Shown: positions 8,056 to 16,762 of the stretch, one piece after another
Position numbering within the stretch: position 1 is the stretch's first letter
Layout: each line of letters begins with the position of its first letter
Source: JBHJGU01 sp050331475
GTDB lineage: Bacteria > Pseudomonadota > Alphaproteobacteria > Caulobacterales > Maricaulaceae
NCBI GenBank assembly: GCA_050331475.1
Contig: JBHJGU010000070.1
Span: 1-27,024 of the forward strand
DNA length: 27,024 nt
Reading direction: 5' to 3'
Notes under the pieces: generated by a model
Databases searched by the model: none
The model's input: only the letters and a program-made list of their open reading frames with translations
What the model was told of the DNA's origin: nothing
Made by a program: the position numbers and the translations under genes

Positions 8056-9265
8056 ATCGGCCGGCCTGGAGAAACTTTTCGGGATCGTAGACCTTGCCTT
8101 TGAACCAGATTTCGTAGTGCAGGTGAACGCCTGTTGAACGCCCGGTGGAGCCCATTCGGCCGACCACTTCGCCCGCCTCAACCGAATCTCCTCGCTTGAC
8201 CAAAGCTTTAGACAGGTGGGCGTATCGCGTTTTAAAGCCCAAACCGTGATCGATTTCGACGACCCGCCCATAACCGCCCTGCCAGCCCACAAACGCCACC
8301 CGTCCGGGCGCGGCTGCGGCGACCGGGGCGCCGTAATGGGCGGCGAAATCCATGCCCGGATGGGAGGCCGGCCGCCGGGTGAACGGGTCAAGCCGGGGGC
8401 CGAATTTGTCGGTCAACCGGGCCTCAGGACCGACGGGGGCCCGCGTCGGGGTAGCGAGAAGCGCGGTCTCCAGGGCTTCGGCTTCCGCGACCCGTTGGGC
8501 GACCCGCGCGACCCGACGGGCGAAATCGTCTTCGAGATCAAGCGCGGCTTGAAACGCCTCACGTTCGCTTAAGCCGATAAACGGCCCGCCCAGCCCGCTC
8601 GCGCTCTCGCCCATCACCGCCCCAGCGTCCAAACCCGTCATACGGAACACCGCATGCAGGCGCTCGATACGATCTTGGGCGGCTTCTTCGGCGAGCAAAA
8701 TCATGCCGTCTTGTTCGGACTTCAGCGCGCCCAACGTGTCCTCAGACGGGGCGGTGTCCATGGCCACGCGCGATACCCGGGGGGCGAAATCCCGTGGCGC
8801 GGCGGCCATGAGGATTTCACCTTCGCCTTTGTCGTTCAACGCCACCGGCGCGGCGCCGCGGCGACCGACCAGCCCGCCACCGGTATGCTCTAATAGCCGT
8901 TTGAGCGTGTCGTGTCGGCGTTCAAATTCCCGCGCCGATTGGTCGAACGACGCCGAGCGTGTTTCCAACAAAGCGAGCGCGGAGGCCTCTCTAGCGCGCG
9001 CGGTTTCGAGCCAATCCTCATAGCGCGCCATGGTGCGCCGTGTCTGGGTTTCTCTGTAGGCGGAGATTTGCGATCCCAGTGCAAGGTTGACCGTTGCAAA
9101 CCCCGACCAAATCAACGCTGTGGATAAGACGCCTACGGCGAAAATCTGTGCGCGGGGCGAAATGACTAAAAACTTAACTTCACCACCGCTGCGGTGGTAA
9201 ATCTGTCGCTCGGGAAACACCCGATTAATCCACGATCGTCCATTCAAAAGAACAGTGTTCAGCAT
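8039..9265 (-). CDS. Membrane-anchored M23 (LytM) endopeptidase
   Basis: Predicted peptidoglycan DD-endopeptidase of 408 residues. ATG 9265 is preceded by GGCGGGG. A short cytoplasmic N-terminus (about 1-34) is followed by one transmembrane helix (around 35-60), a long charged helical/coiled-coil stretch in the periplasm (about 65-130), a variable linker, and a C-terminal LytM domain. The zinc ligands are present: H302-x3-D306 (HPGMD) and H383 of HLHYE (H381-L-H383). GHGLGFKTRYAHL-type sequence provides the other conserved His. The domain therefore looks active. The gene pair with bactofilin (17 bp overlap) matches the LmdC-BacA arrangement known from stalked and budding alphaproteobacteria. 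It lies 99 bp after the DUF455 gene and probably has its own promoter. Confidence 0.93.
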   Translation of the reverse strand: MLNTVLLNGRSWINRVFPERQIYHRSGGEVKFLVISPRAQIFAVGVLSTALIWSGFATVNLALGSQISAYRETQTRRTMARYEDWLETARAREASALALLETRSASFDQSAREFERRHDTLKRLLEHTGGGLVGRRGAAPVALNDKGEGEILMAAAPRDFAPRVSRVAMDTAPSEDTLGALKSEQDGMILLAEEAAQDRIERLHAVFRMTGLDAGAVMGESASGLGGPFIGLSEREAFQAALDLEDDFARRVARVAQRVAEAEALETALLATPTRAPVGPEARLTDKFGPRLDPFTRRPASHPGMDFAAHYGAPVAAAAPGRVAFVGWQGGYGRVVEIDHGLGFKTRYAHLSKALVKRGDSVEAGEVVGRMGSTGRSTGVHLHYEIWFKGKVYDPEKFLQAGRYVQQG

Positions 9266-9364
9266 GCCCCCGCCCTGCGTTTACCGCTCATCCCGGCGGC
9301 GGATATCAGCCGATCAAGCGCTCAAACTCAATAGCCGCGAACAGGGTAAAAAGAATCTTAACGC

Positions 9365-10216
9365 TTATTTATCCGCGATAGGGGGCGCGGCGAGTGTGAG
9401 GTCACTATAGAATTCGACCGGTAAGCCAGCGATTTCGCGTGCGTTTTTATTGAAAGGCGGCTTTAGCGCGCCGTTGAATCGCTCCCGGACGCAGTGCTTG
9501 AACCAGTATTCAGCCTCCACCTGTGATCGGGCGCACGCATAGCGAAACCAACGCATCCCGGCCGCTACGTGGTCAATCTCCTCCCGGTAAATGACGCCCA
9601 AAATCGCCGCGCTCTTCGAATCGCCCACCGCTTCGAGTTTGGCGATCATGTCGGGGGTGACGTCGAGTCCGCGCGCTTCCAGCACCAGCGGCGCCACGGC
9701 GAGTCGCGCACGCCAGTCATCCGCGGTCGCCTCAGCCGCCTGCCACAATCCGTCATGGGCGGGTAAATCGCCATAGGCGGCGTCGTAATCCGACAATCGG
9801 TTATTCAAGAGGATGAAATGCCGGGCTTCGTCCTCGCCCACGCCGATCCAATCGGACACGAACGCCGCGCGGTCAGCGACCGCCAGCAGGGGGTCGCAGG
9901 CGAAACGCGCCACCATGTCAAACGCCAAATCAATCGCGTTGAGTTCAATATGCGCGATGGCGTGCAATAGCGCGATGCGGCCGGGCGCGCCGCCCAGACG
10001 CCGACGCTTCATGGCGCCGGGCGGAGCAAGTTCGGGGCGCGCGGCCCGGGCGGGTCGGTCGGGCGGGCCGGGCGCATCGGTCCTCGGGGAGGCCAAGCGA
10101 CCTTGGCGCCACTCCTCGGCCGTTTGAAGCGCACGAGCGGCTTTCGCGACTGGGTCCCCGGTTTGCAGGACGCTCAGCGCGGCGCTTCGGGCGCAGGGGC
10201 GAGCCGGCGCGCTCAC
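9365..10216 (-). CDS. DUF455 ferritin-like protein (COG2833)
   Basis: A 283-residue protein with a ferritin-like four-helix fold. Candidate di-metal ligands are E91 (AHIELNAID), E130/H133 (EDEARHF), E180 (VLEARGLDV) and E213/H216 (REEIDHVAAGM). The family is distantly like the hydroxylase MiaE, but its substrate is not established. The start is GTG 10216, overlapping the bcp stop in a GTGA junction, with GAGGGG just upstream inside bcp. Translational coupling to a peroxide-reducing enzyme suggests redox or metal homeostasis, which is inference only. The N-terminal 70 residues, before the conserved domain, include a Pro/Ala/Arg-rich stretch (about 45-68) and look poorly conserved. The TAA stop at 9365-9367 is next to an AT-rich spacer leading to the M23 gene. 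Confidence 0.9.
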   Translation of the reverse strand: MSAPARPCARSAALSVLQTGDPVAKAARALQTAEEWRQGRLASPRTDAPGPPDRPARAARPELAPPGAMKRRRLGGAPGRIALLHAIAHIELNAIDLAFDMVARFACDPLLAVADRAAFVSDWIGVGEDEARHFILLNNRLSDYDAAYGDLPAHDGLWQAAEATADDWRARLAVAPLVLEARGLDVTPDMIAKLEAVGDSKSAAILGVIYREEIDHVAAGMRWFRYACARSQVEAEYWFKHCVRERFNGALKPPFNKNAREIAGLPVEFYSDLTLAAPPIADK

Positions 10217-10701
10217 CCCTCGCGGGCGGCGATTTTGGCGCGCAAGGCTTTGAGCACCGCCTCGGCGTGTCCGGTGACGCGGACTTTGCGCCAGACCTCG
10301 GCCACCTGGCCCTCGGGATCGATTAGCACGGTGGCCCGTTCAATACCCCAGTATTTGCGGCCATACATCGACTTCTCGACCCAAAAGCCAAACCGTTCTA
10401 CGAGGTCACCGTCCGCGTCCGAGCCTAATTTGACGCCCAGTTCATGCTTCGCGATGAATTTGTCGTGCTCGGCGAGGGTGTTTTTGGAGATCCCGATCAC
10501 AACGGCTCCGGCCTCTGCGAAGGCCTCCGCCAGTTCGGTGAAGGCGATCGCCTCCTTGGTGCAGCCCGAGGTGTCGTCTTTGGGATAGAAATAGAGAACC
10601 GTCCAACGGCCTTTCAAAGCGTCGGGCGTCAAAACTTCACCGCCGGTCAGCGGCAAAGACAGGTCGGGGACAGTGTCGCCTGGGGAAAGAACGGCGCTCA
10701 T
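10213..10701 (-). CDS. bcp: Bcp-type thioredoxin-dependent peroxiredoxin, 1-Cys
   Basis: Reduces H2O2 and organic hydroperoxides in the cytoplasm; 162 residues. ATG 10701 is preceded by GAGGTG. The peroxidatic cysteine is C47 in FYPKDDTSGCTKEAIAF, the Bcp/PrxQ active site. It is the only cysteine in the protein. The resolving Cys found five residues later in E. coli Bcp is absent (Ala/Ile there), and so are alternative resolving Cys positions, so this is a 1-Cys variant. First gene of a leftward pair with the DUF455 gene (4 bp overlap). Divergent from the AsmA-like gene across an 89 bp shared promoter region. Confidence 0.95.
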   Translation of the reverse strand: MSAVLSPGDTVPDLSLPLTGGEVLTPDALKGRWTVLYFYPKDDTSGCTKEAIAFTELAEAFAEAGAVVIGISKNTLAEHDKFIAKHELGVKLGSDADGDLVERFGFWVEKSMYGRKYWGIERATVLIDPEGQVAEVWRKVRVTGHAEAVLKALRAKIAAREG

Positions 10702-10790
10702 GGATCACCTCGTCAATAGGGCGGAACACGCATTGTGAGTTCGGATCGGGCTTGTACCCCGCTATCTCTCCCAGCCCAAGGAGCTAAACA

Positions 10791-13700
10791 ATGACCGCGC
10801 AGTCCTCACCCCCGCCCGCCGGTTCGAAGCCGGACCGTCCGTTGCGCGCGGGCCTGGGCCGGCGGTGTGCGTTGATCGCACTGGAGGCGCTCGCGGTATT
10901 GATCGTCATCGCCGGGGGTCTGGGCGGCTTGGTCATGTGGCGGCTGTCCTCAGGCCCGGTGCCGTTAGAATTCGCCCGCGCCGATGCGGAGCGCGCTCTA
11001 GCCCGGGCGTTCGGCGGGGACGTGGTCGCCATGGGCACTTTGGAAATTGTTTGGTCCGAGCCGGACTCCACCTTGGTGCTGGCGGCCAGCGACGTTACCG
11101 TCGCGGCCGTGGGCGGGCGCGTGCTGGCCCGCGCCCCACGGCTGGAGGCGGCGCTGAGCGCGGCCGCGCTGGTCCAGGGTCGGGCGGATTTAGCTTGGGC
11201 GACGGCGGTGGGCGGCGATTACGCCGTCGTGCGCAAGGCTGACGGTCGGGTGGTTGCGGGCTTTGGGACGCCCCAGGACGTCGCCGCGCGACACGCGGAA
11301 CCGCCCCCAGGGACGTCGGCTGTGGCGGCTTTTGACTGGCGCGCAGCGCTGGCGCAAGTGCGGCGAGGCGCGGATGCGTTTGAGCGGACCCGGCGCACGC
11401 GGCTTGGAGAGCTGCGACTGCGCGATGCGCGCGTGGCGTTTTGGGACGAAGCGCGCGATATTTCTTTGACGTTGGAGGCGGTGGCCGCTGTCATGCGACG
11501 CAGCGGCGCGCGGGTGCGCCTTCACGCCGACGCTGTCGCCCCGCTCGCCGAGGGCGGGGTCACAGGGTTGGCCTTCGACATTGCAATTGGGGAGGGGCGC
11601 GCGGAGGCGCAGATGCGGGTTACCGACCTCGATCCGCAAACGCTGGCGGCCGGACTGCCCGATTGGGCGGGTGCGTTAAGCGCTGTGGACACCACGCTTG
11701 ACGCTGTGGTGAGCGTGACGAGTGATGCAAAGGGTGAAACCGCGCAGGCGAGCTTGACCGCCGCGCCAGGTCGGTTGACGGCGCTGGGGTTCGACCAGGC
11801 GCTGCAGGCTTTCGAACTCGCCCTTTCGGCGGATCTGGACGCGGGGGCTATGCGCCTCGACCGGCTCGTCTTATGGGCGGACGAATGGTCCGGGGCCGCC
11901 AGCGGCGAGGTGACGCGTCGGGCCGACGGCAGCTTTGACATCACCCTTGAAGCGCTCGACCTCAAAGTTCGCCCTACGCCGGCTTTCGGTTTGCCGTTGG
12001 ACGCGACGCGGGTAAGCGTGCGTGGCGCGGTCGACCTCGCAGCACAGAGCGTGCGTTTGGATGAATTGGACTTGGCCTTGCGTGAAGGCTCAGGGCTCAC
12101 CGTTTCGGGTGAGGCGCGTTTATTGCGCCAGGACGAACAATATTTGCCTGACATCTCCCTTGAGGGCGTGATCCGGGGGCGCACCTCGCCGCAAACCCTT
12201 GTTGGCCTGTGGCCGAAAGGCTTCGCCGATGGGGGCCGGGATTGGATCGAGGACGCCATTCCGCAAGCGGATATCTATGGCGACACCCTCTATCTGCGTA
12301 TTCGGCCGGAAGACATTCTCAATCGCCGCCTGCCGAACGAGGCGATGAAAGTCACCTTCCGGGCGGAAAACGCCACCGTGCGTTATGTCTCGACCATGAC
12401 GCCGATTGAAAACGCGCAAGGCCGCGGGGTGCTTTACGGCAATCGCTTCGAAGCGAATATGGACCGCGGAACACTCATGAATTCTGTGCTGTATGACGGT
12501 TATGTGGAGATTCCGCGGCTTAATCCGAAGGGCGCCACGGCGCGGTTCGGCGCCTTCGCCAACGGCCCCATCCCCGACGCCATTCGATTGCTTGATGAGG
12601 AGCCGCTGGGCTTCATCACGCCCTATGGCGTGGCGCCGGACGATTTCGACGGCGCCATCGAAGTCGACTTTGAAATCACCCGACCCATGCGCCGCGAGGT
12701 CGCCCCCGAAGACGTCGGTTACCGAGTGGATGGCGCCATGGTGGGGATCACGGCGCCGACCTCGATCCAGGCCCTGCCGTTGACCGACGGTCATGCGGAC
12801 ATTCATGTGGATCCCGAGGGGCTTCAAGCCACCGGAACCGCGCGGATCGGACCGCTGCCAACTTATATCGTTTGGCGGGAAGTTTACGGCCTGCCCGACG
12901 GCGCGCCCGGAACCCGGTTTGAGGTCGCCTCCGAGGTGGACAGCGCGGATCTCGACGCCGTCGGCCTGCCTATGCGCGCGATCTTGACCGGTCCGGTGCG
13001 CCTTGAGGCGACCGCGGTAGGAAATGGTCTCGACGTTGAAACCGCGGCTGTGCGCGCAGACCTGACAAACGCGGTGTTAGGCGGACCCGGCGATCCTTGG
13101 TTTAAGCCCGAAGGCGCGTCCGGTCATACGGCGTTCACGGTGTCGCGCGACGCGGCCGGGGGTGTTGCGCTTGAGGATTTCCGCTTTACGACCGACGCGA
13201 TCGACGCCCGTGGGCGGATCGCGCTCGATGCGGACAGTCGGCTGGACATCGCCGAGCTCGATCGGCTTCGGGTTGGGGACGTGCTGAATATGTCCGCTCA
13301 GGTCACCCGCGATCCCGACGCGTTTCGCGTGGACGCGGATGCGGACCGAATGGACGCGCGCGGTCTGCTCGACGGTTTGCTGACCCAGCAAACGACCGCG
13401 GCGCGGGATCTGGACGCCGCCGCGCCGCCTGGGGTGCGCGGTGACAATCGCTTCGCTGAGGCCTTGATCGGCGATGCGGTCGCGCTGCGGGAGGGCCGGT
13501 TGATCTTTGATCATACGGGGGAGCTCTTTCGCGCGCTCGACTTCACCGCACAGGCGCGCGGCGGGCCCATGTCGATCATGATCACGCCGGGTGAGAATGG
13601 GGTACGCCACGTCGCGGCGGACGCCCAAGACGGCGGCGCTCTGGCCAGCGCGCTCTTTGGCGTCGATCAGATTGAAGGCGGACGGGTGAAAGTCGTCGGC

Positions 13701-14261
13701 GATTTGACGGCGCCGGGGGGCGGGGAGAGCCGGCTGCAGGTCACGGGTTCGGATTTCCGCCTGGTCAAAGCGCCCGCCTTCGCCCGCGTACTGGCGTTAG
13801 GGTCTTTACGTGGTCTGTCCGACCAGATGTCCGGGGACGGGATTTTGTTTACCCGGCTGGACGCACCGATCAGCCTGGATGACGGCATGGTGTGGTTCGA
13901 CCAAGCCAGCGCGTCGGGGCCCGCTTTGGGCGTTACGCTGAACGGGGCGGTGAACACCGTCAATCAGAGCACCGACCTTCCAGGCGTGCTGGTGCCCAGC
14001 TTCGGGCTGAATGCGGCGATCGGCGCGGGGCCGGTCTTGGGCGATTTGCTCACGTCGCGCGAGGGGGAGGGGGTGTTCGGGCTCACCTATTCGATCACCG
14101 GGCCGTTGGAGGCGACCCGGGTGTTAGTCAATCCGCTCTCAGCCTTTGCGCCGGGGGTGTTGCGGCGGATTTTCGAAGGGCCGAACGCGGCCGCCCGGCC
14201 CGACGACTCCGCAGAAGCGCGTGCAGGCGGGACCTCCGGAGCGCCGCCGGCGGACGATTGA
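10791..14261 (+). CDS. AsmA/YhdP-like envelope protein (DUF3971)
   Basis: Large inner-membrane-anchored periplasmic protein of 1156 residues. ATG 10791 is preceded by AAGGAG. One N-terminal transmembrane helix (about 24-47, ALIALEALAVLIVIAGGLGGLVMW) is followed by more than 1000 residues of alternating beta-strand pattern. The end is an AsmA-like C-terminal region (about 985-1130; for example FARVLALGSLRGLSDQMSG and LPGVLVPSFGLNAAIG). The YhdP/TamB/AsmA group is thought to form hydrophobic grooves that bridge the envelope and move phospholipids to the outer membrane. This member resembles the YhdP-like DUF3971 type by length and C-terminus. Divergent from bcp; its stop lies 10 bp from the convergent tyrS stop, with no room for separate terminators. 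Confidence 0.88.
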   Translation: MTAQSSPPPAGSKPDRPLRAGLGRRCALIALEALAVLIVIAGGLGGLVMWRLSSGPVPLEFARADAERALARAFGGDVVAMGTLEIVWSEPDSTLVLAASDVTVAAVGGRVLARAPRLEAALSAAALVQGRADLAWATAVGGDYAVVRKADGRVVAGFGTPQDVAARHAEPPPGTSAVAAFDWRAALAQVRRGADAFERTRRTRLGELRLRDARVAFWDEARDISLTLEAVAAVMRRSGARVRLHADAVAPLAEGGVTGLAFDIAIGEGRAEAQMRVTDLDPQTLAAGLPDWAGALSAVDTTLDAVVSVTSDAKGETAQASLTAAPGRLTALGFDQALQAFELALSADLDAGAMRLDRLVLWADEWSGAASGEVTRRADGSFDITLEALDLKVRPTPAFGLPLDATRVSVRGAVDLAAQSVRLDELDLALREGSGLTVSGEARLLRQDEQYLPDISLEGVIRGRTSPQTLVGLWPKGFADGGRDWIEDAIPQADIYGDTLYLRIRPEDILNRRLPNEAMKVTFRAENATVRYVSTMTPIENAQGRGVLYGNRFEANMDRGTLMNSVLYDGYVEIPRLNPKGATARFGAFANGPIPDAIRLLDEEPLGFITPYGVAPDDFDGAIEVDFEITRPMRREVAPEDVGYRVDGAMVGITAPTSIQALPLTDGHADIHVDPEGLQATGTARIGPLPTYIVWREVYGLPDGAPGTRFEVASEVDSADLDAVGLPMRAILTGPVRLEATAVGNGLDVETAAVRADLTNAVLGGPGDPWFKPEGASGHTAFTVSRDAAGGVALEDFRFTTDAIDARGRIALDADSRLDIAELDRLRVGDVLNMSAQVTRDPDAFRVDADADRMDARGLLDGLLTQQTTAARDLDAAAPPGVRGDNRFAEALIGDAVALREGRLIFDHTGELFRALDFTAQARGGPMSIMITPGENGVRHVAADAQDGGALASALFGVDQIEGGRVKVVGDLTAPGGGESRLQVTGSDFRLVKAPAFARVLALGSLRGLSDQMSGDGILFTRLDAPISLDDGMVWFDQASASGPALGVTLNGAVNTVNQSTDLPGVLVPSFGLNAAIGAGPVLGDLLTSREGEGVFGLTYSITGPLEATRVLVNPLSAFAPGVLRRIFEGPNAAARPDDSAEARAGGTSGAPPADD

Positions 14262-14271
14262 TCGTTCGGGC

Positions 14272-15528
14272 TCAGTCCGCGGGATGCACGAGCGCGTGCT
14301 TTTTCTTACCCACCGAGAGCTTGATGGCGCCGTCTAGGCCGAGATCGGCGAGGCTGGCCTTCGCCGCCGGGTCGAGGATCTTCTCGCCGTTCATCCTGAG
14401 TCCGCCGCCGTCGATCTGCCGGCGCGCTTCTTTCTTGGACGGCGCTAAACCAGCCTCCAGCGCCAGATCGACCACCTCAACGCCCGCGCTCAAGCGCTCT
14501 CGCGCCACCGACACCCGTGGAAGGTCGGCGCCCGCGCCCCCGGCCTCAAAGGTGGCGTGGGCGGTGTCAGCCGCGCTCTGCGCGGCCTCACGCCCGTGTA
14601 GAAGAGCGGTGGCTTCATGGGCCAGAACCTTCTTCGCCTCGTTGATGTCTGCGCCTTCGAGCGCTGCGAGCCGGGCGATCTCGTCCAGGGGTAATTCGGT
14701 GAAGAGCTTGAGGGCCCGCCCCACATCCGCATCCTCGGTGTTGCGCCAGAACTGCCAATAATCATAGGCGCTGAGCAGGGTCTCATTGAGCCAGACTGCG
14801 CCGGACGCGGTCTTGCCCATTTTCGCCCCCGACGCCGTGGTCAGAAGCGGGGTGGTCAGCCCAAAGGTCTCCGCGCCCGCAATGCGCCGGGCAAGTTCCA
14901 CCCCATTGACGATATTGCCCCATTGGTCGGAGCCGCCGATTTGCAGCGCGCAGCCGTGCAGCCGGTTCAGCTCGAGGAAATCCACCGCCTGCATCAGCAT
15001 ATAATTAAATTCCAAGAAGGTGAGCGGCTGCTCGCGGTCGAGCCTGCGCTTGACGCTCTCAAAGGTCAGCATGCGGTTGATCGTGAAATGCGGCCCGTAT
15101 TCGCGCAGAAAATCCAGATAGCCCAGGCGCTCGATCCAATCGGCGTTGTTGAGCATGAACGCGGCGCCGGCCTCGTCGCCGAAATCAAGAAAATGGTTGA
15201 AGACCTGCTCAATGGCGGCCTTGTTCGAGGCGATCACGTCTTCGGACAAAAGCGGACGTTGCTTGTCTTTATCCGATGGATCACCCACTTTCGTCGTCGC
15301 CCCACCGAGCAAGACAATCGGTGTATTGCCGGTCTTCTGCGCCCATCGCAGCATCATGATCGAGATCAGAGAGCCCACATGCAGGCTGGGCGCGGTCAGG
15401 TCATAGCCGCAATAAAGTGCGATCGGACCCTCGCTCAGCCGGGCGTCCAAGCCCTCCAAATCGGTGCATTGATGGATGAAGCCTCTTTGGGTCAGATGAC
15501 GTAAGAAGTCGGACTTGGGTTCGCTCAT
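14272..15528 (-). CDS. tyrS: Tyrosyl-tRNA synthetase
   Basis: Class I aminoacyl-tRNA synthetase charging tRNA-Tyr; 418 residues from ATG 15528. Upstream in-frame ATGs add non-conserved sequence and reach past the divergent anmK start. The Rossmann domain has the tyrosine pocket ALYCGYDLTAPSLHVGSL with the HIGH-type signature HVGS at 50-53. GGSDQWGNIVNGVELARR and the KMSKS-type loop K236-M-G-K-T240 follow. The C-terminal S4 RNA-binding domain is about residues 350-415 (LAPSKKEARRQIDGGGLRMNG). Length and motifs match the E. coli TyrRS family. The 79 bp between tyrS and anmK must hold promoters for both; no T-box or other riboswitch is apparent. Confidence 0.97.
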   Translation of the reverse strand: MSEPKSDFLRHLTQRGFIHQCTDLEGLDARLSEGPIALYCGYDLTAPSLHVGSLISIMMLRWAQKTGNTPIVLLGGATTKVGDPSDKDKQRPLLSEDVIASNKAAIEQVFNHFLDFGDEAGAAFMLNNADWIERLGYLDFLREYGPHFTINRMLTFESVKRRLDREQPLTFLEFNYMLMQAVDFLELNRLHGCALQIGGSDQWGNIVNGVELARRIAGAETFGLTTPLLTTASGAKMGKTASGAVWLNETLLSAYDYWQFWRNTEDADVGRALKLFTELPLDEIARLAALEGADINEAKKVLAHEATALLHGREAAQSAADTAHATFEAGGAGADLPRVSVARERLSAGVEVVDLALEAGLAPSKKEARRQIDGGGLRMNGEKILDPAAKASLADLGLDGAIKLSVGKKKHALVHPAD

Positions 15529-15607
15529 GGATCGGGTCTCGTGCAGAACGCGGGCGCTCGGACCTAGCAAGTCTGGGCGGTGAAAGGAACCAGGGGAGGC
15601 GAGGACC

Positions 15608-16729
15608 ATGGCGGAGCCGGTTTGGGCGTTAGGGTTCATGAGCGGCACCTCGCTCGATGGCGTGGACGCGGCGCTGATCCGCACCGACGGCGCGCAGGTT
15701 CTCGACTTTGGCCCGTGGGCGAGCACAGCCTATGCGCCCCAGGACCGGGCGATCCTGCAGCGCGCGGTGGACGCCGCCCGGGCGTGGGCGTTTTCCGGAC
15801 CGGAGCCTCAAGACACCTTCGCGCCGGCGGACGTGGTGCTGACCCGCACCCATGCGGATCTGGGTCGGCGTCTGCTGGCGGAAGCTGGCCTTGCGCCTGA
15901 CCAAGTGTTGGTGGCCGGTTTTCACGGTCAAACCGTGCTCCATCGCGCGCCGCGAGACGGCCAACCGGGCGCGACCCGGCAAATCGGCGACGGTGCCAGG
16001 TTGGCGCGGGCGCTCGGGCTCGATGTGGTTTTTGACTTCCGATCCGCCGACGTGGCCTCGGGCGGGCATGGTGCGCCGTTGGCGCCGATTTACCACGCCG
16101 CTTTGGCCCGCTCAGGCGCGTTGAACGCCCCCTTAGGCGTCTTGAATTTGGGCGGGGTGGCCAATCTGACGGTGATCGATCGCGAGGGCGGCGTGCTCGC
16201 CTTCGACACGGGGCCTGCCAACGGATTGCTCGACCAATGGGTGAGCCAACAGGCCGGGCTCGACTGCGACCAAGACGGCCGGCTGGCCGCGGCGGGGCGG
16301 GTGGACACGGACGCCTTAGCCGCGCTGCTGGCCCATCCCTATTATGCGGAACCGCCGCCGAAATCCCTGGACCGCTATGATTTCACCCTCGATCCGGTGG
16401 CGAGGCTGAGCCTCGCGGACGGGGCGGCGACCCTCACGGCCCTGACCGCGCGCACAGTCGCCGACGCCGCAGCGCGGCTGGAGATCAGGCCCGCGCGCCT
16501 GCTCGCCTGCGGCGGCGGACGGCGCAATCCCACCCTGATGGCGCGCTTAAGCGCGGCCTGCGCGGTGAGTGTGGAGCCTGTCGAGGCGATGGGGTGGCGA
16601 GGGGACGCGATCGAGGCGGAGGCGTTTGCGTTTATGGCCGTACGGTCGAGTTTGGGTCTGGCCACCAGCCTGCCGGGCGCGCCTGGCGCCCCGCGTCCAA
16701 TTGTGGGAGGGCGTCGTGCGGCGGCCTGA
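15608..16729 (+). CDS. anmK: Anhydro-N-acetylmuramic acid kinase
   Basis: Converts 1,6-anhydro-MurNAc and ATP to MurNAc-6-phosphate in peptidoglycan recycling, in the cytoplasm; 373 residues, the family's usual size. The start ATG 15608 follows GGGAGGCGAGG. ASKHA-fold motifs: phosphate loop GFMSGTSLDGVDAAL (9-23), GFHGQTVLHR (104-113), DFRSADVASGGHGAPL (143-158), NLGGVANLT, FDTGPANGLLD with D200 (which I take as the catalytic base from the family) and ACGGGRRNPTLM near the C-terminus. Functionally it connects with the amidase, PBP1A and M23 endopeptidase in the same window, although it is not in an operon with them. Divergent from tyrS and convergent with the acidic protein gene, 33 bp gap. 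Confidence 0.96.
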   Translation: MAEPVWALGFMSGTSLDGVDAALIRTDGAQVLDFGPWASTAYAPQDRAILQRAVDAARAWAFSGPEPQDTFAPADVVLTRTHADLGRRLLAEAGLAPDQVLVAGFHGQTVLHRAPRDGQPGATRQIGDGARLARALGLDVVFDFRSADVASGGHGAPLAPIYHAALARSGALNAPLGVLNLGGVANLTVIDREGGVLAFDTGPANGLLDQWVSQQAGLDCDQDGRLAAAGRVDTDALAALLAHPYYAEPPPKSLDRYDFTLDPVARLSLADGAATLTALTARTVADAAARLEIRPARLLACGGGRRNPTLMARLSAACAVSVEPVEAMGWRGDAIEAEAFAFMAVRSSLGLATSLPGAPGAPRPIVGGRRAAA

Positions 16730-16762
16730 GCGAGCCCAGCTCCACGCAAGAAGGTGGGGTGA

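Noticed and set aside
9182..9198. Perfect palindrome ACCACCGC-T-GCGGTGGT
   Set aside because: Lies in the early coding part of the M23 gene, encodes ordinary sequence and has only a 1 nt loop; no second copy seen.
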